Notes: a model not told the origin generated them from the letters alone. A stretch of 64,000 bases of DNA from an archaeon (GCA_018656555.1 JABHZQ010000004.1:106790-170789), one strand, 5' to 3'. Positions 8,094-16,776 are shown, counted from the stretch's first letter. A program made the numbers and translations.

Positions 8094-8477
8094 CTACTCT
8101 TGCATGATTCTACCCTCAAATATACTTGGAGCTAATCCTGCCTCTCTTTCCATTTGAATAGTTAGTTCATTGGATTTTTTTTCAATAGCATCTCTTAATT
8201 TAAATATGGGTAATCTATTTCTATCAATTTCTACCATTCTTTCTATAGTTAAACCAGGTAAATCACCCACCTTAATTGCTAAAGCATAACCTCTTTCAAT
8301 ATGTCTTACAGCACGATATAAATCTGAAGAGTTAAAACCTTGTAAACTAGAAATATACAATTGACCAAAAATAAGATCTCCCCCACCTTCAGAAGGTAAT
8401 CTTTCTCTATAAAATGGAACTGTATTACTTGGAAAAGAAATTCTCTGATCTATAAACTCAAAATAAGGAGATATCAT
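8094..8477 (-). CDS. Hypothetical protein translated with FKBP
   Basis: The 127-residue protein is not recognised. Its ATG overlaps the stop of the FKBP gene (ATGA), so translation is coupled. The sequence has no signal or membrane segment. The N-terminal half is beta-like and Gly/Ser-rich (GGGDLIFGQLYISSLQGF). The C-terminal half is helical with mixed charges (FKLRDAIEKKSNELTIQME). It has more Arg than Lys, like the other unknown proteins of the window. Function cannot be inferred beyond possible work with the prolyl isomerase. Confidence 0.65.
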   Translation of the reverse strand: MISPYFEFIDQRISFPSNTVPFYRERLPSEGGGDLIFGQLYISSLQGFNSSDLYRAVRHIERGYALAIKVGDLPGLTIERMVEIDRNRLPIFKLRDAIEKKSNELTIQMEREAGLAPSIFEGRIMQE

Positions 8478-9100
8478 TTTTTAAAATCAATATCTTTAAT
8501 CTCTTTGATCCTTTCTTTCAGTTTCTCACCAAGTTCCTTTTTGATTGGATCTGGGAATTCAATTTTAACTGTTAGCTTTCCTTCTTTATATTCAAAAGGA
8601 ATTTTTTGACCAATTAGATTTTTCAAAGAAAACTCTACTTTATCATTAACGTCCTCAACAACTTTTAAAATTTTAGCATCATATTTTAAATCTCTTCCAC
8701 CCAAAGGATGATTAAAGTCAATCATAATCCTTCCACCAGAAACCGTCTTAATAACACCTACCCTACCATCAATATTAACTTGTAATCCTGGATGAGGATT
8801 AATTTTTTGATCTTTAAATTTATTAGCAGCAACTAATTGATATAACTTAGCATTCTTTTTTCCAAAAGCCTTTTCACAAGGAACATCAACTTTAAATTCA
8901 GAACCTACCTCTTTGTCAACAAGAGCATCATCCAATCCTTCCACAACCTCCCTCTCACCAACACAGACAACAACCCTATCTAATTCATCAGTAAACCCTT
9001 CAGCTTTAGCAACCTCTTTGTTATTCAAATCAAAGATCTTACCATCATCAAGTCTACCTACAAATTCTAAATCCACAAAATCTCCTTTCTTAACTTTCAT
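8474..9100 (-). CDS. FKBP-type peptidyl-prolyl cis-trans isomerase (SlyD-like)
   Basis: The 208-residue protein follows the archaeal long FKBP plan. The FKBP domain (VKKGDFVDLEFVGRLDDGKIFD) is interrupted after about residue 85 by an insert-in-flap chaperone domain (KLYQLVAANKFKDQ to GGRIMIDFNHPLGGRDLKYD), where the conserved NHPLAG-type turn is visible as NHPLGGRDL. A C-terminal extension follows with FSLKNLIGQKIPFEYKEGK. It accelerates proline isomerisation and acts as a holdase in the cytosol. A TTTATAAAG-type box lies upstream in the divergent space it shares with aIF5A. Confidence 0.93.
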   Translation of the reverse strand: MKVKKGDFVDLEFVGRLDDGKIFDLNNKEVAKAEGFTDELDRVVVCVGEREVVEGLDDALVDKEVGSEFKVDVPCEKAFGKKNAKLYQLVAANKFKDQKINPHPGLQVNIDGRVGVIKTVSGGRIMIDFNHPLGGRDLKYDAKILKVVEDVNDKVEFSLKNLIGQKIPFEYKEGKLTVKIEFPDPIKKELGEKLKERIKEIKDIDFKK

Positions 9101-9191
9101 AGAGTTTGAGAAAAATTAGGAATATATAAAGCTTTTTATTACTTGGCCCTATTAGAAAACTTTATAAAGAAATTACTTTTCTTAAGAGTTC

Positions 9192-9590
9192 ATGGGAGAG
9201 ATTAAGCTTATAGACGCTACAGGAGCAAAACCAGGAAGATATGTTATCTTTGATGGACAAGCTTGTGTTGTAAAAAATCTCGACATTTCCCGTCCTGGAA
9301 AACATGGACATGCAAAATGTCGAATTGAAGCAGTATCAATAACAGGTGGTAAGAAAATTGTTAAGGTCTTACCTGGACATGATCATATTGAGTCCCCAGT
9401 TATTGAAAAGAGAAAAGCACAAGTAGTATCTATCGACGATGATACAGCAAATGTCATGGACCTAGAATCATACGAGACCTTTGATTTGGCAATTCCAGCT
9501 GATTTGAAAGCTAAAGTAAAAGAAGGGTCAAATGTGATGTATTGGACTGTACTCGAAGACAAGGTAATGAAACAATTAGCTGGTGATTAG
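9192..9590 (+). CDS. eif5a: Translation factor aIF5A
   Basis: The 132-residue protein has the N-terminal SH3-like domain with the hypusination loop PGKHGHAKCRIEA, whose first Lys is the site modified by deoxyhypusine synthase. An OB-fold C-terminal domain follows (QVVSIDDDTANVMDLESYETFDL). It helps the ribosome at proline-rich and other difficult peptides. The promoter reads TAGAAAACTTTATAAAG about 25 bases before the ATG, so the message is leaderless. L40e follows after 2 bases. Confidence 0.97.
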   Translation: MGEIKLIDATGAKPGRYVIFDGQACVVKNLDISRPGKHGHAKCRIEAVSITGGKKIVKVLPGHDHIESPVIEKRKAQVVSIDDDTANVMDLESYETFDLAIPADLKAKVKEGSNVMYWTVLEDKVMKQLAGD

Positions 9591-9592
9591 AT

Positions 9593-9757
9593 ATGGCAAA
9601 GTTTGAAGCAACAACAGCAAGATTATTTAGAAGAATTTTTGTTTGTAAGAAATGCAAGACTAAAATTAGGACTGATATAAGTAGGGTTCTACAAAAAAAG
9701 GTGAAATGTCGAAGCTGTCAATCTAAAGCTTTTAGACCCATTAATACTAAGAAATGA
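9593..9757 (+). CDS. rpl40e: Ribosomal protein L40e
   Basis: The 54-residue protein starts two bases after aIF5A. MAKFEATTARLFRRIFVCKK and the zinc ribbon CKKC (residues 18-21) with CRSC (residues 39-42) identify L40e, here a free ribosomal protein not fused to ubiquitin. The rest is basic, as expected for an rRNA-binding zinc protein. Its stop overlaps the start of the site-2 protease gene by four bases (ATGA), so aIF5A, L40e and the protease form one unit. Confidence 0.93.
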   Translation: MAKFEATTARLFRRIFVCKKCKTKIRTDISRVLQKKVKCRSCQSKAFRPINTKK

Positions 9758-10935
9758 ATTGGGACTTAATCTCGATCTTAATTTTCTATGCTATTTTAAT
9801 ATTATTATTTCTAAAGTACAGAGATAAATTCACCGTACAGGGAAAGATCTTTGTTCTATTCAAAACACAACTTGGATTAAAATTAATGGACAAATTTGCA
9901 AAATATTGTCCAAGATTACAGAGAGTAATAGCCCAGATAGGAATCTATGTTGGATTTGCTTCTATGGTATTTATTTTTTACTTCCTAATCCAAGAAACAA
10001 TCAAGTTTTTACTAATTCCTGGTACTCCACCACCATTAGCCCCAGTATTTCCTGGAATTTCAATACCTGGAGCACCAAGTTTGTCATTTTGGCATTGGAT
10101 TATTTCAATATTTATCGTCGCTGTAATGCATGAATTCTCACATGGATTAGTGGCTAGATTATACAAGATTCCAATAAAATCTTCTGGCTTTGCATTTCTA
10201 GGACCAATCCTGGCAGCCTTTGTGGAACCAGAAGAAAAAGTTTTAACTAAAAAAAAGAAAAGAGAACAATTAGCTGTCTTTGCAGCCGGTCCATTCTCAA
10301 ACATTATATTTGCAGGAATTATGCTTTTAGTCTTAATCTTTTGTGTCAGTCCATTCCTCACAGAAATCTATGAATACAATGGTGTGACAATTACCGAAGC
10401 AACTGAAGATTATCCTATCTATGATTCTGGAATTGAAGTTCCATTTACAATATATGAAATGGATGGAGTAGATACACTAGATGCAATCACTTTTTTGAAT
10501 AAAACACTAGAATTAGAACCAGGTGATAAAGTTCTATTAGATACAGACAGAGGAGAGTATGAAATATTAACAGTTGAACATCCTGAAAACGCTTCAATTG
10601 CCTTCTTTGGTATGGCTGGAATTCAACAAGAAATTACACTAAAAGAAGAATATCTACATTTAGAGAAATATGAATCAACAATTAACTGGTTTAAGATTCT
10701 AATTGTTTGGCTATTCCTTATAAGTTTTGGAATTGGTTTGTTTAACCTATTACCTTTAGGTCCAGTAGATGGTGGAAGAATGTTTTTCTTGCTATCCTTA
10801 GTAGTATTCAAAAAGGAAAATAAAGCAAAGAAATTATTAACAATAATCTCAGTATTTTTACTAATTTTAATTTTAATAAGTTTAGTACCTTGGTTAAATG
10901 ATTTGATTATGTCTGTCTTTGAGCTTTTCTTCTGA
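9754..10935 (+). CDS. Site-2 protease family intramembrane metalloprotease (M50)
   Basis: The 393-residue membrane protein has a first membrane segment at residues 4-20 and a long second one near 67-85. The zinc motif HEFSHGL lies at about residue 126, and a membrane segment at about 183-203 follows the AAGPFSN motif. A soluble PDZ-like domain spans about 205-300, and the third metal ligand motif NLLPLGPVDGGRMF lies near 332. Two more membrane segments end the protein. S2P enzymes cut transmembrane segments of anchored regulators. The gene overlaps L40e by four bases at its start, and its end overlaps the convergent gene 10907-11635 by 29 bases. The substrate is unknown. Confidence 0.92.
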   Translation: MNWDLISILIFYAILILLFLKYRDKFTVQGKIFVLFKTQLGLKLMDKFAKYCPRLQRVIAQIGIYVGFASMVFIFYFLIQETIKFLLIPGTPPPLAPVFPGISIPGAPSLSFWHWIISIFIVAVMHEFSHGLVARLYKIPIKSSGFAFLGPILAAFVEPEEKVLTKKKKREQLAVFAAGPFSNIIFAGIMLLVLIFCVSPFLTEIYEYNGVTITEATEDYPIYDSGIEVPFTIYEMDGVDTLDAITFLNKTLELEPGDKVLLDTDRGEYEILTVEHPENASIAFFGMAGIQQEITLKEEYLHLEKYESTINWFKILIVWLFLISFGIGLFNLLPLGPVDGGRMFFLLSLVVFKKENKAKKLLTIISVFLLILILISLVPWLNDLIMSVFELFF

Positions 10936-11635
10936 ATCTTCTACTATTTGCAGCATTTCTAGCTCTTCTCCAAGCTAATTCAGCACCAACATCTACAACT
11001 TTTTTTACAACTGATACTTGTTGTTTAAATTCTAGAAACTCATCTCCCTCTTCAATTCTATCTTGAAGCCTTTCATCTGGTTCATAACCTTTCCAAGTAC
11101 AATTAAAAGCACTATTCCTTCTATAAAATTGCTTAGCATCAATTCCTTCTCTTACAGCAGCATAAACAGCTAATAGTTGTTGTAATCTTCCTCTATCTTC
11201 TTCCATGGCTTTCCTAAGATAATTAGCTCTAATTTTTCTATAAACTTTTACAAATTCAGCATATCTATCTTCAGCTAACTTATCATCAAGAATTATTCCC
11301 ACTTCACCATGTTCTTTCCCTCTTCTAAGTTCTTGATCTTTAACCTGAAAACTATTAAAATAATGAGTAGTTTCCTTAGTATATCTACTTGATCTTGGTC
11401 CACTAGCAGTCATTCTTGTAGCAGAACCTCTCAAAGATTTTCTAACAGCACTAATAGGTAAACAAATAGGATCAAATCTATCTTCTAAGTCTCCAGCTAA
11501 AGCAACATACAATTCTCCAACAAACTCTTGCTCTCCAGATAAAAGCTTTCCACCCTCTGGAAATAAAAGTGAGACAACATCTAGTCTTATCTTCTCTTCT
11601 TCTGCTGCAGGTCTTTGTCTACCATATCTTACCAT
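10907..11635 (-). CDS. Hypothetical arginine-rich protein
   Basis: The 242-residue protein has no recognised domain. It is cytosolic, with no signal or membrane segment, and contains a helical region (FVKVYRKIRANYLRKAMEED). The C-terminal tail is strongly basic (WRRARNAANSRRFRRKAQ), which suggests contact with nucleic acid or membrane phosphate. I count 31 Arg and 16 Lys, the reverse of the housekeeping genes nearby. Its 3' end overlaps the site-2 protease gene on the other strand. A TTTATAAA-type element sits just before the ATG. No function is proposed. Confidence 0.7.
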   Translation of the reverse strand: MVRYGRQRPAAEEEKIRLDVVSLLFPEGGKLLSGEQEFVGELYVALAGDLEDRFDPICLPISAVRKSLRGSATRMTASGPRSSRYTKETTHYFNSFQVKDQELRRGKEHGEVGIILDDKLAEDRYAEFVKVYRKIRANYLRKAMEEDRGRLQQLLAVYAAVREGIDAKQFYRRNSAFNCTWKGYEPDERLQDRIEEGDEFLEFKQQVSVVKKVVDVGAELAWRRARNAANSRRFRRKAQRQT

Positions 11636-11667
11636 AATTAAATTTTTTTAAGAAATCATTTATAAAA

Positions 11668-12582
11668 CTACCTGTCTAGAACATATATCTTCCTAGAAAG
11701 ACTACCATGAACAAAATCAACAGCAACTAATTTCTTCTTATATTTAGTCTCAATATCTACATCGCTTGGAGACATTATAACAACCCTATCAACAAAACCA
11801 TAAAAATTCTCTAAGCATTCTTTGTATAACTTTTCAATCTCAGACTTATGTAAAGAAGCTCTTCTACCATAAGGTGGATCAGTAACAATACAATCACAAT
11901 CTATTTTTAATTTTCTTGAATCACCTAAGGTTAACTTTCCATCAATTTTATACTTCTTAAAATTCTTCTTTGAAGCCTCTATCATCTTTTCATCAAGATC
12001 AGTACCAATAACTTCTAATCCCATCAAAGAAGCTTCTATCAAAATTCCAGAAGTACCACAAAAAGGATCCCAAATTTTGCCTTTATCTACACCACTTAAA
12101 TTAACTATTGCTTTAGCTAATTTTGGTTTCAAAGAAACAGGAAAAAATCCAGGTCTTAGGTCTGGTCTTCTCATCTTAAACTTTTCTTCTCTTTCATACA
12201 CAGTTTTACCAACAAAAGCATCATCTCTATAGAAATAAATCCAAATCTCTGTATCTGAATTATTCAATTGAACTTTAGGATTGTCTATAGATTGCCAAAC
12301 TAATTTTGCAAAATCTTTTTGGTATTTATACTCATTACTTCTAATACAAAAATTATTCTTGTAAATTTCATTCCAATCAAACCTCTCAAATTTATTCTTT
12401 AGATCTGTCCTTCTACAATGGAATAAGAATTCTAATATCTTATTGGTGTAAGCTAATCTTGAGAAATCAAATTCTGCATCCAAAACTAAAAAGTTCTCAT
12501 GTAGCTCTCCTTTTTTTCCCGCTAAAGCTTCAACTTCTGCTCTAGCAAGATCTATATTATATTTAGAGAGTACAAAAATCAT
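11668..12582 (-). CDS. tRNA (guanine-N2)-methyltransferase, TrmG10/Trm11 type
   Basis: The 304-residue protein has an N-terminal THUMP-like region (about residues 1-150) and a C-terminal Rossmann methyltransferase. The methyltransferase has DPFCGTSGILIEA near residue 175 (SAM-binding motif I), GTDLDEKM (ribose acid), and the catalytic TDPPYGR near residue 238. The (D)PPY motif methylates exocyclic amines, here probably G10 of tRNA, giving m2G or m22G. Archaeal TrmG10 is about 330 residues, so this one is slightly short. The gene stands alone on the minus strand. Confidence 0.85.
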   Translation of the reverse strand: MIFVLSKYNIDLARAEVEALAGKKGELHENFLVLDAEFDFSRLAYTNKILEFLFHCRRTDLKNKFERFDWNEIYKNNFCIRSNEYKYQKDFAKLVWQSIDNPKVQLNNSDTEIWIYFYRDDAFVGKTVYEREEKFKMRRPDLRPGFFPVSLKPKLAKAIVNLSGVDKGKIWDPFCGTSGILIEASLMGLEVIGTDLDEKMIEASKKNFKKYKIDGKLTLGDSRKLKIDCDCIVTDPPYGRRASLHKSEIEKLYKECLENFYGFVDRVVIMSPSDVDIETKYKKKLVAVDFVHGSLSRKIYVLDR

Positions 12583-12615
12583 AAATAAAATTAAAGAAAA
12601 AAGAAGTTAATAAGT

Positions 12616-12963
12616 TTATCTTAAAAATTGTTTTGGCATTTCTCTGTAATGCATCAAAGCAGGTTCAGCTTCAATACCTATTTGGGTTAATCCACTAGCA
12701 ACTTCAGCATATTGAGTTTGTAAATCAGCCATACTAAAATCTTCAAGTCCAACACCAAATTGGAATAAGGGATTAGCATTAGTCAGACATTTACCAACAA
12801 AAAGTCCTCTTTGTCCTTCTAAAATCCATGCCTCAAGACCTGCTTCTTCAATCACATCAGCACCTTCATCTAGTCTATTTGCATGAGCATCAGGTACAAA
12901 TTCTCTTTCTGCTGCATCTTTTATTTCTAATCTTGCTCCAAGTAATACATAACTACGTGTCAT
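12616..12963 (-). CDS. Hypothetical protein, downstream member of a tandem paralogous pair
   Basis: The start at 12963 (115 residues) is chosen because AGGAGA lies seven bases upstream, right after the stop of the gene before it. The protein shares a clear pattern with its upstream neighbour. AGLEAWILEG here matches AGLESWLTYD there, and a following helix with LTQIGIEAEPALMHYRE matches LSKLGLEGEVKLRYECV. The two are therefore products of a duplication, each about 110 residues, probably alpha/beta. No known domain was recognised. They may form a heterodimer, which is an inference from pairing and coupling. Confidence 0.7.
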   Translation of the reverse strand: MTRSYVLLGARLEIKDAAEREFVPDAHANRLDEGADVIEEAGLEAWILEGQRGLFVGKCLTNANPLFQFGVGLEDFSMADLQTQYAEVASGLTQIGIEAEPALMHYREMPKQFLR

Positions 12964-12976
12964 TTTTTTATCTCCT

Positions 12977-13300
12977 TTAACAAGCAACACACTCATATCT
13001 TAGTTTAACTTCTCCTTCTAAACCAAGTTTACTAAGTTTTCCTTCAACAGTTTCTGTAGTCTCTCTAAGGGCCTCTAGATCCCAAGCATTATATGTAACT
13101 AGAGATCCATGCACAGTACCACTTCGGTCCAACATTTCCCCAATAGCTATATGGTCATAAGTTAACCAAGATTCTAAACCTGCCTCTCTACATCTATCAT
13201 TAAATCCTGCCATATTTACACCAAAAGCTTCAAGTGTTTCGTCTTTGGGTACCATAGTACCAACATATAATAAATCAATTGATCTTCCCATTTTTATCAT
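12977..13300 (-). CDS. Hypothetical protein, upstream member of a tandem paralogous pair
   Basis: The 107-residue protein is the first gene of a pair. The ATG at 13300 has GGAG four bases upstream; a second ATG three codons in is possible. It shares the core AGLESW and the C-terminal helix-strand (KLSKLGLEGEVKLRY) with the downstream product. Its Cys-x-x-Cys end (CVAC) is not present in the paralogue. The promoter has the element AGTGGTTACAA (13358-13368 on the minus strand) upstream of GGCTTATAAATA. Function is unknown. Confidence 0.7.
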   Translation of the reverse strand: MIKMGRSIDLLYVGTMVPKDETLEAFGVNMAGFNDRCREAGLESWLTYDHIAIGEMLDRSGTVHGSLVTYNAWDLEALRETTETVEGKLSKLGLEGEVKLRYECVAC

Positions 13301-13340
13301 AATTCTCCATAAATTTGATAGTTTTTGAAAAAATTTTCTT

Positions 13341-13400
13341 ATTTATAAGCCTTTTGTTTGTAACCACTTTAAAGTAATTAAAATAGATAGCTTTATAAAT
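13341..13400. promoter_or_regulatory. Divergent promoter region with AGTRGTWACA-type element
   Basis: Two TATA boxes face away from each other. On the minus strand GGCTTATAAATA (about 13340-13351) serves the gene at 13300, and on the plus strand GCTTTATAAATAAAG (about 13389-13403) serves the gene at 13421. Between them lies TTGTAACCACT (13358-13368), the reverse complement of AGTGGTTACAA, a variant of an element found upstream of TATA boxes at other loci here. Confidence 0.5.
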
Positions 13401-13420
13401 AAAGAAAAAACCTGAAAACT

Positions 13421-14176
13421 ATGGAAGCAGTCACAGTTTCAAGACAAGGAAGAGTACCTATTTATCCTCATCCTCAAACTTTTGAGCAAGCTATGCGAGT
13501 TGAAGTTAAATCAAAACCTATTGAGTTAGGTATAGAAGTCTATCCCTCAACAACTGGAAAAGTAGTTATCCATCAACCAGGATTTTATGAAAAGTTACAA
13601 GGTTACAAAAACAAATACAGAACCTTAGCTCGTTTAATTCAAGAAAGATTTGGAGCAGCTATTTTAATGGATAATGAAGAAAGAGATTATCATCCATTTC
13701 ATGAAACAGCAACTGATGATCTTCTTGCAGTTATAAATTTTGTAGTAGAACACTCAAGAGAAATTACTGGAGCTGAAGAACCAGAAATTTGCTTAATGGG
13801 ATTTTCAGCAGGTGGAACTTCTGTTGGAAGTATTGCAGGTCATCATCCACTTGTAGAAAAAGTATTACTAATTGGTCCTTCACATGCTTATGAGGCTTAT
13901 CGTGGAAGAGATGCAATTTTTGAAAGTTTTGAAAGATTCGAAGGAGAAGTATTTATCACTCAAGGAGATAGAGATGGATCTACTGATGGAACTTATATAA
14001 ACCAGATAGCTAGACATTTAGGAACTAATAGTACCTTTGCTTTAGTTCCAGGTTGTGATCATGATTTTAGAGGTGCAAGAAATGATTTTATTTACAGTAA
14101 AACACCATTTTGGGCTTTTGCAGGAGATAGCACTTTCCCATCACCAGAAGGTGGAGTAAGATTAGTACAAAAATAA
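13421..14176 (+). CDS. Alpha/beta hydrolase family protein
   Basis: The 251-residue protein is soluble. The nucleophile elbow GFSAG lies near residue 128 (Ser in the middle), an acidic candidate is in TQGDRDGST near 188, and the catalytic His candidate is in GCDHDFRG near 212. This order fits the dienelactone hydrolase/esterase group. The N-terminus (about 40 residues) precedes the first beta strands, and the protein is otherwise typical in length. It stands alone with a leaderless promoter. The substrate is unknown; an ester, thioester or peptide is equally possible. Confidence 0.82.
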   Translation: MEAVTVSRQGRVPIYPHPQTFEQAMRVEVKSKPIELGIEVYPSTTGKVVIHQPGFYEKLQGYKNKYRTLARLIQERFGAAILMDNEERDYHPFHETATDDLLAVINFVVEHSREITGAEEPEICLMGFSAGGTSVGSIAGHHPLVEKVLLIGPSHAYEAYRGRDAIFESFERFEGEVFITQGDRDGSTDGTYINQIARHLGTNSTFALVPGCDHDFRGARNDFIYSKTPFWAFAGDSTFPSPEGGVRLVQK

Positions 14177-14209
14177 AACTTTATAAATTCTAAAATATCA
14201 AAATTTCTT

Positions 14210-14947
14210 ATGTATGTAGATGTTCACTGCCATTTAGATGATGAAAGATTCGATGATACAGATGAAGTAATCAAAAGAGCAGAAAAAGCTAAGGTTGTGG
14301 CAATAATAAACAATGGTGCTTCTCCAGAAAGAAATAGAAAAACTCTGGATTTAGTAAAAAAATACAAAATAGTGAAAAAAGCACTAGGTTTCTATCCCGG
14401 ACATGTTCATGAATTTGATGACAAAGAGATAGAAAAAGAACTAAAGTGGATTGAAAAACAAAAACCCATAGCATTAGGTGAAATAGGTTTAGATTTTACT
14501 TACTCTGACAAAGAAAGACAAGAAGAACTATTCAAAAAATTCATTCTATTAGGAAAAAAATTAGATATTCCCTTAATTGTACATACAAGAAAAGCAGAAA
14601 AAAGAATTGTAGAGATAATTGAAGAAGAGAAACCAAAGAAAGTAGTTCTACATTGTTTTTCAGGTAAACTAAAGCTACTCAAAAGACTTGAGGGATATGA
14701 TGTTTACTTTTCAATCCCACCAATCATAGTACATTCAGTACATTTCCAAGAATTAGTAAAGAAGGTTCCTCTAACAAGAATACTAACAGAAACAGATTCC
14801 CCTTGGATGGCCCCAGTTAAAGGTGAAAGAAATGAACCATCTAATGTTACAGTAACAGTAAAAGAAATTGCAAAAATAAAAAAAGTAGAAGAAGATGAAG
14901 TAATGAAAGCAATCTACTCAAACTATCAAAAACTATTTACCAACTAA
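14210..14947 (+). CDS. TatD family metal-dependent hydrolase (DNase)
   Basis: The 245-residue protein has the whole set of TatD metal ligands: HCHLDD at residues 6-11, GEIGLDF near 92, HTRKA near 123, LHCFSG near 146, and TETDSPWM near 195. These give a TIM-barrel with two metals, used as a 3'-5' exonuclease or phosphodiesterase in repair. It is lysine-rich (about 36 Lys to 10 Arg), as are other conserved genes here. The 3' end overlaps the radical SAM gene on the other strand by 11 bases. Confidence 0.93.
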   Translation: MYVDVHCHLDDERFDDTDEVIKRAEKAKVVAIINNGASPERNRKTLDLVKKYKIVKKALGFYPGHVHEFDDKEIEKELKWIEKQKPIALGEIGLDFTYSDKERQEELFKKFILLGKKLDIPLIVHTRKAEKRIVEIIEEEKPKKVVLHCFSGKLKLLKRLEGYDVYFSIPPIIVHSVHFQELVKKVPLTRILTETDSPWMAPVKGERNEPSNVTVTVKEIAKIKKVEEDEVMKAIYSNYQKLFTN

Positions 14948-16322
14948 TTCCATATCTTGCAGGCGCAACAGACATAAAATTAATTTCTTCTCCTTTTTCC
15001 CCTCTTTCCCATAATCCCTTCCAGAAACCTTCTTTTGCAAAAGAGTCTAAAAGAATCAAATATCCTTGGGCCTTAAAGAAATCAGCCAATTGGTCTAATC
15101 CTCGAGTAGCATATTCAGAGATAGATTTTGATACAACAGACCCAGATCCAAAAATACTTTGATTTTCCCATGTAATATCTTGCATATCTGAATAAATCCT
15201 AGGAGATAGAAAATGGGGTTTTATTTCATTAGGTGATATTCTACATAATAAGTCTATAGTTTTATCTACTGATTCTTTTGTATCACCAGAATCAATTATA
15301 ATAGAGCCTCTTGTCCTCAATCCTCTTTTTTTAGATTCATAAAAGGCTTTTTCAATTTGTTCAACAGTTATACTTTTCCTTAATTTATTAATTGTTTCTT
15401 GATCTCCAGATTCAATACCAAAATGAATAAATCTTAATCCTCCTTCTTGTAATAAATCTAACATATCTAAATCAATATCTACTCTACTCATCCCTCCAAA
15501 TATGGCATATTTATTATAACCTCTTTCAATAATTTTCTGAAATAAATCCTTTGTATAAAAAGGACTATAAGTAAAAGATGAATCTAAGAACATAATTTTT
15601 CTATGACCTTTTTCAATAATTTGTTCAATATCTGAAAGGACTAATTCTGTGGAAAAATGTCTATATCTTCCCCAAAAAGAACTATAAGGACAAAAAGTGC
15701 ACCCTTTACCATTTGGTCTACAACCTCTACTACTTGCAATAGTTCTAACATCTATAGGATAATTCTCTTCATTTACAAGATGTCTGGAAGCAATGCCATA
15801 ACTATCATCCAAAGTAAACCCTTCTAACAAACTTCTAGAATAAATATCTCTTCCAACAACTTCTCCTCTTGAATTTTTATAAGCAATTCTTTTATTATCT
15901 CTGTAATTCCAATTTGAAAACAACTCTCTTAATGCAGGACCTGGTGGACCTACCAAAACCACATCAGCATAACCTTTTTCTAAAATAAAATTATGAAAAA
16001 AACTTGGTACAGTACCACCAAAAATAACCTTTCTTCCTGTGTCTCTTATTAATCTTCCCAAATTCATTGCATTTCTTACAGCTTGGTGTGAGTGAATTTG
16101 AACAACTTCATCAAATAACATATAAACAACATCTATACTATCTTCTACTAGCTTCTTCTCTAAGTCATAATCAGAAGCTCTTTCAATATCCATATCATAA
16201 AAAATAGCATCATGTCCTAAAGACTCAAGTAACCCTGCTTCTTGCAATAAATCAATCTGGGGCATTAATATATCTCTATCAGTAAAAGGAATATTTGGAG
16301 CATTAAGCAATAGAGTTCTCAT
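14937..16322 (-). CDS. Radical SAM protein with B12-binding-like N-terminal domain
   Basis: The 461-residue protein has an N-terminal Rossmann-like part (residues 1-150, with PFTDRDILMPQIDLLQEAGLLESLGHD and GGTVPSFFHN), as in the B12-binding radical SAM family. A radical SAM barrel follows. The cluster motif is unusual: C-RPNGKG-C-TF-C (near residue 205) has six residues between the first two cysteines instead of three. Downstream FGGMSRVDID, FGIESGDQETINKLRKS and GSIIIDSGDT are typical barrel strands. No B12-ligating DxHxxG motif is evident. The substrate cannot be named. Confidence 0.8.
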   Translation of the reverse strand: MRTLLLNAPNIPFTDRDILMPQIDLLQEAGLLESLGHDAIFYDMDIERASDYDLEKKLVEDSIDVVYMLFDEVVQIHSHQAVRNAMNLGRLIRDTGRKVIFGGTVPSFFHNFILEKGYADVVLVGPPGPALRELFSNWNYRDNKRIAYKNSRGEVVGRDIYSRSLLEGFTLDDSYGIASRHLVNEENYPIDVRTIASSRGCRPNGKGCTFCPYSSFWGRYRHFSTELVLSDIEQIIEKGHRKIMFLDSSFTYSPFYTKDLFQKIIERGYNKYAIFGGMSRVDIDLDMLDLLQEGGLRFIHFGIESGDQETINKLRKSITVEQIEKAFYESKKRGLRTRGSIIIDSGDTKESVDKTIDLLCRISPNEIKPHFLSPRIYSDMQDITWENQSIFGSGSVVSKSISEYATRGLDQLADFFKAQGYLILLDSFAKEGFWKGLWERGEKGEEINFMSVAPARYGISW

Positions 16323-16360
16323 TTTTCACAGCTCGAGCTAAATAGTTTAGCTTTCCTTAG

Positions 16361-16690
16361 TTAATGATTACACTCCAACAATGCCCTTAGATTTTTTCGT
16401 CTTTCAGCCCCTATTTGTCTAACTTTTTCACTTGATCTTTCATGTATATCTATAGTATTACATGCTTGATTCAGAGTGCCCCATAAACTAAGTTGCTGTC
16501 TAATATCTTTTGATGTTATATGTTGTTGCTGAATATAGCTAATTGACCTATTTGCAAAATCAGCATTTGATTCTGGGGTCTGTTCAACCAGAAGCTCAAC
16601 TTTCTTCCTAACATAATTTTCATCTTCAAATTTTGAATCTCTATAATTATCAATCCATCCTTCAATTTTCCTATAAATTGTTGCAAACAT
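16361..16690 (-). CDS. Hypothetical helical protein
   Basis: The 109-residue protein is predicted to be all-helical, with charged heptad-like stretches (YVRKKVELLVEQTPES, then VRQIGAERRKNLRALLE). There is no signal or membrane segment. A strong AGGAGG site eight bases before the ATG supports the start and shows that this gene has a leader, unlike most neighbours. It is divergent from the AbrB/PhoU-type regulator at 16821 and may be under its control through the palindromes between them. Function is unknown. Confidence 0.7.
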   Translation of the reverse strand: MFATIYRKIEGWIDNYRDSKFEDENYVRKKVELLVEQTPESNADFANRSISYIQQQHITSKDIRQQLSLWGTLNQACNTIDIHERSSEKVRQIGAERRKNLRALLECNH

Positions 16691-16753
16691 CTTGTTTACC
16701 TCCTAATTATATAAAAGTCAAAAGCATTATATATACATTTTTCAATTATAATT

Positions 16754-16776
16754 ATTACTAGTAATTATGTAATTAC
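16754..16776. promoter_or_regulatory. Palindromic operator candidate between divergent genes
   Basis: A perfect 12-bp palindrome ATTACTAGTAAT (16754-16765) is followed by a second palindrome GTAATTAC (about 16769-16776). They sit just upstream of the TATATAAAT box (about 16788-16797) of the AbrB-type regulator gene and also upstream of the divergent gene at 16690. Autoregulation by the AbrB-domain protein is a plausible inference. Confidence 0.4.
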
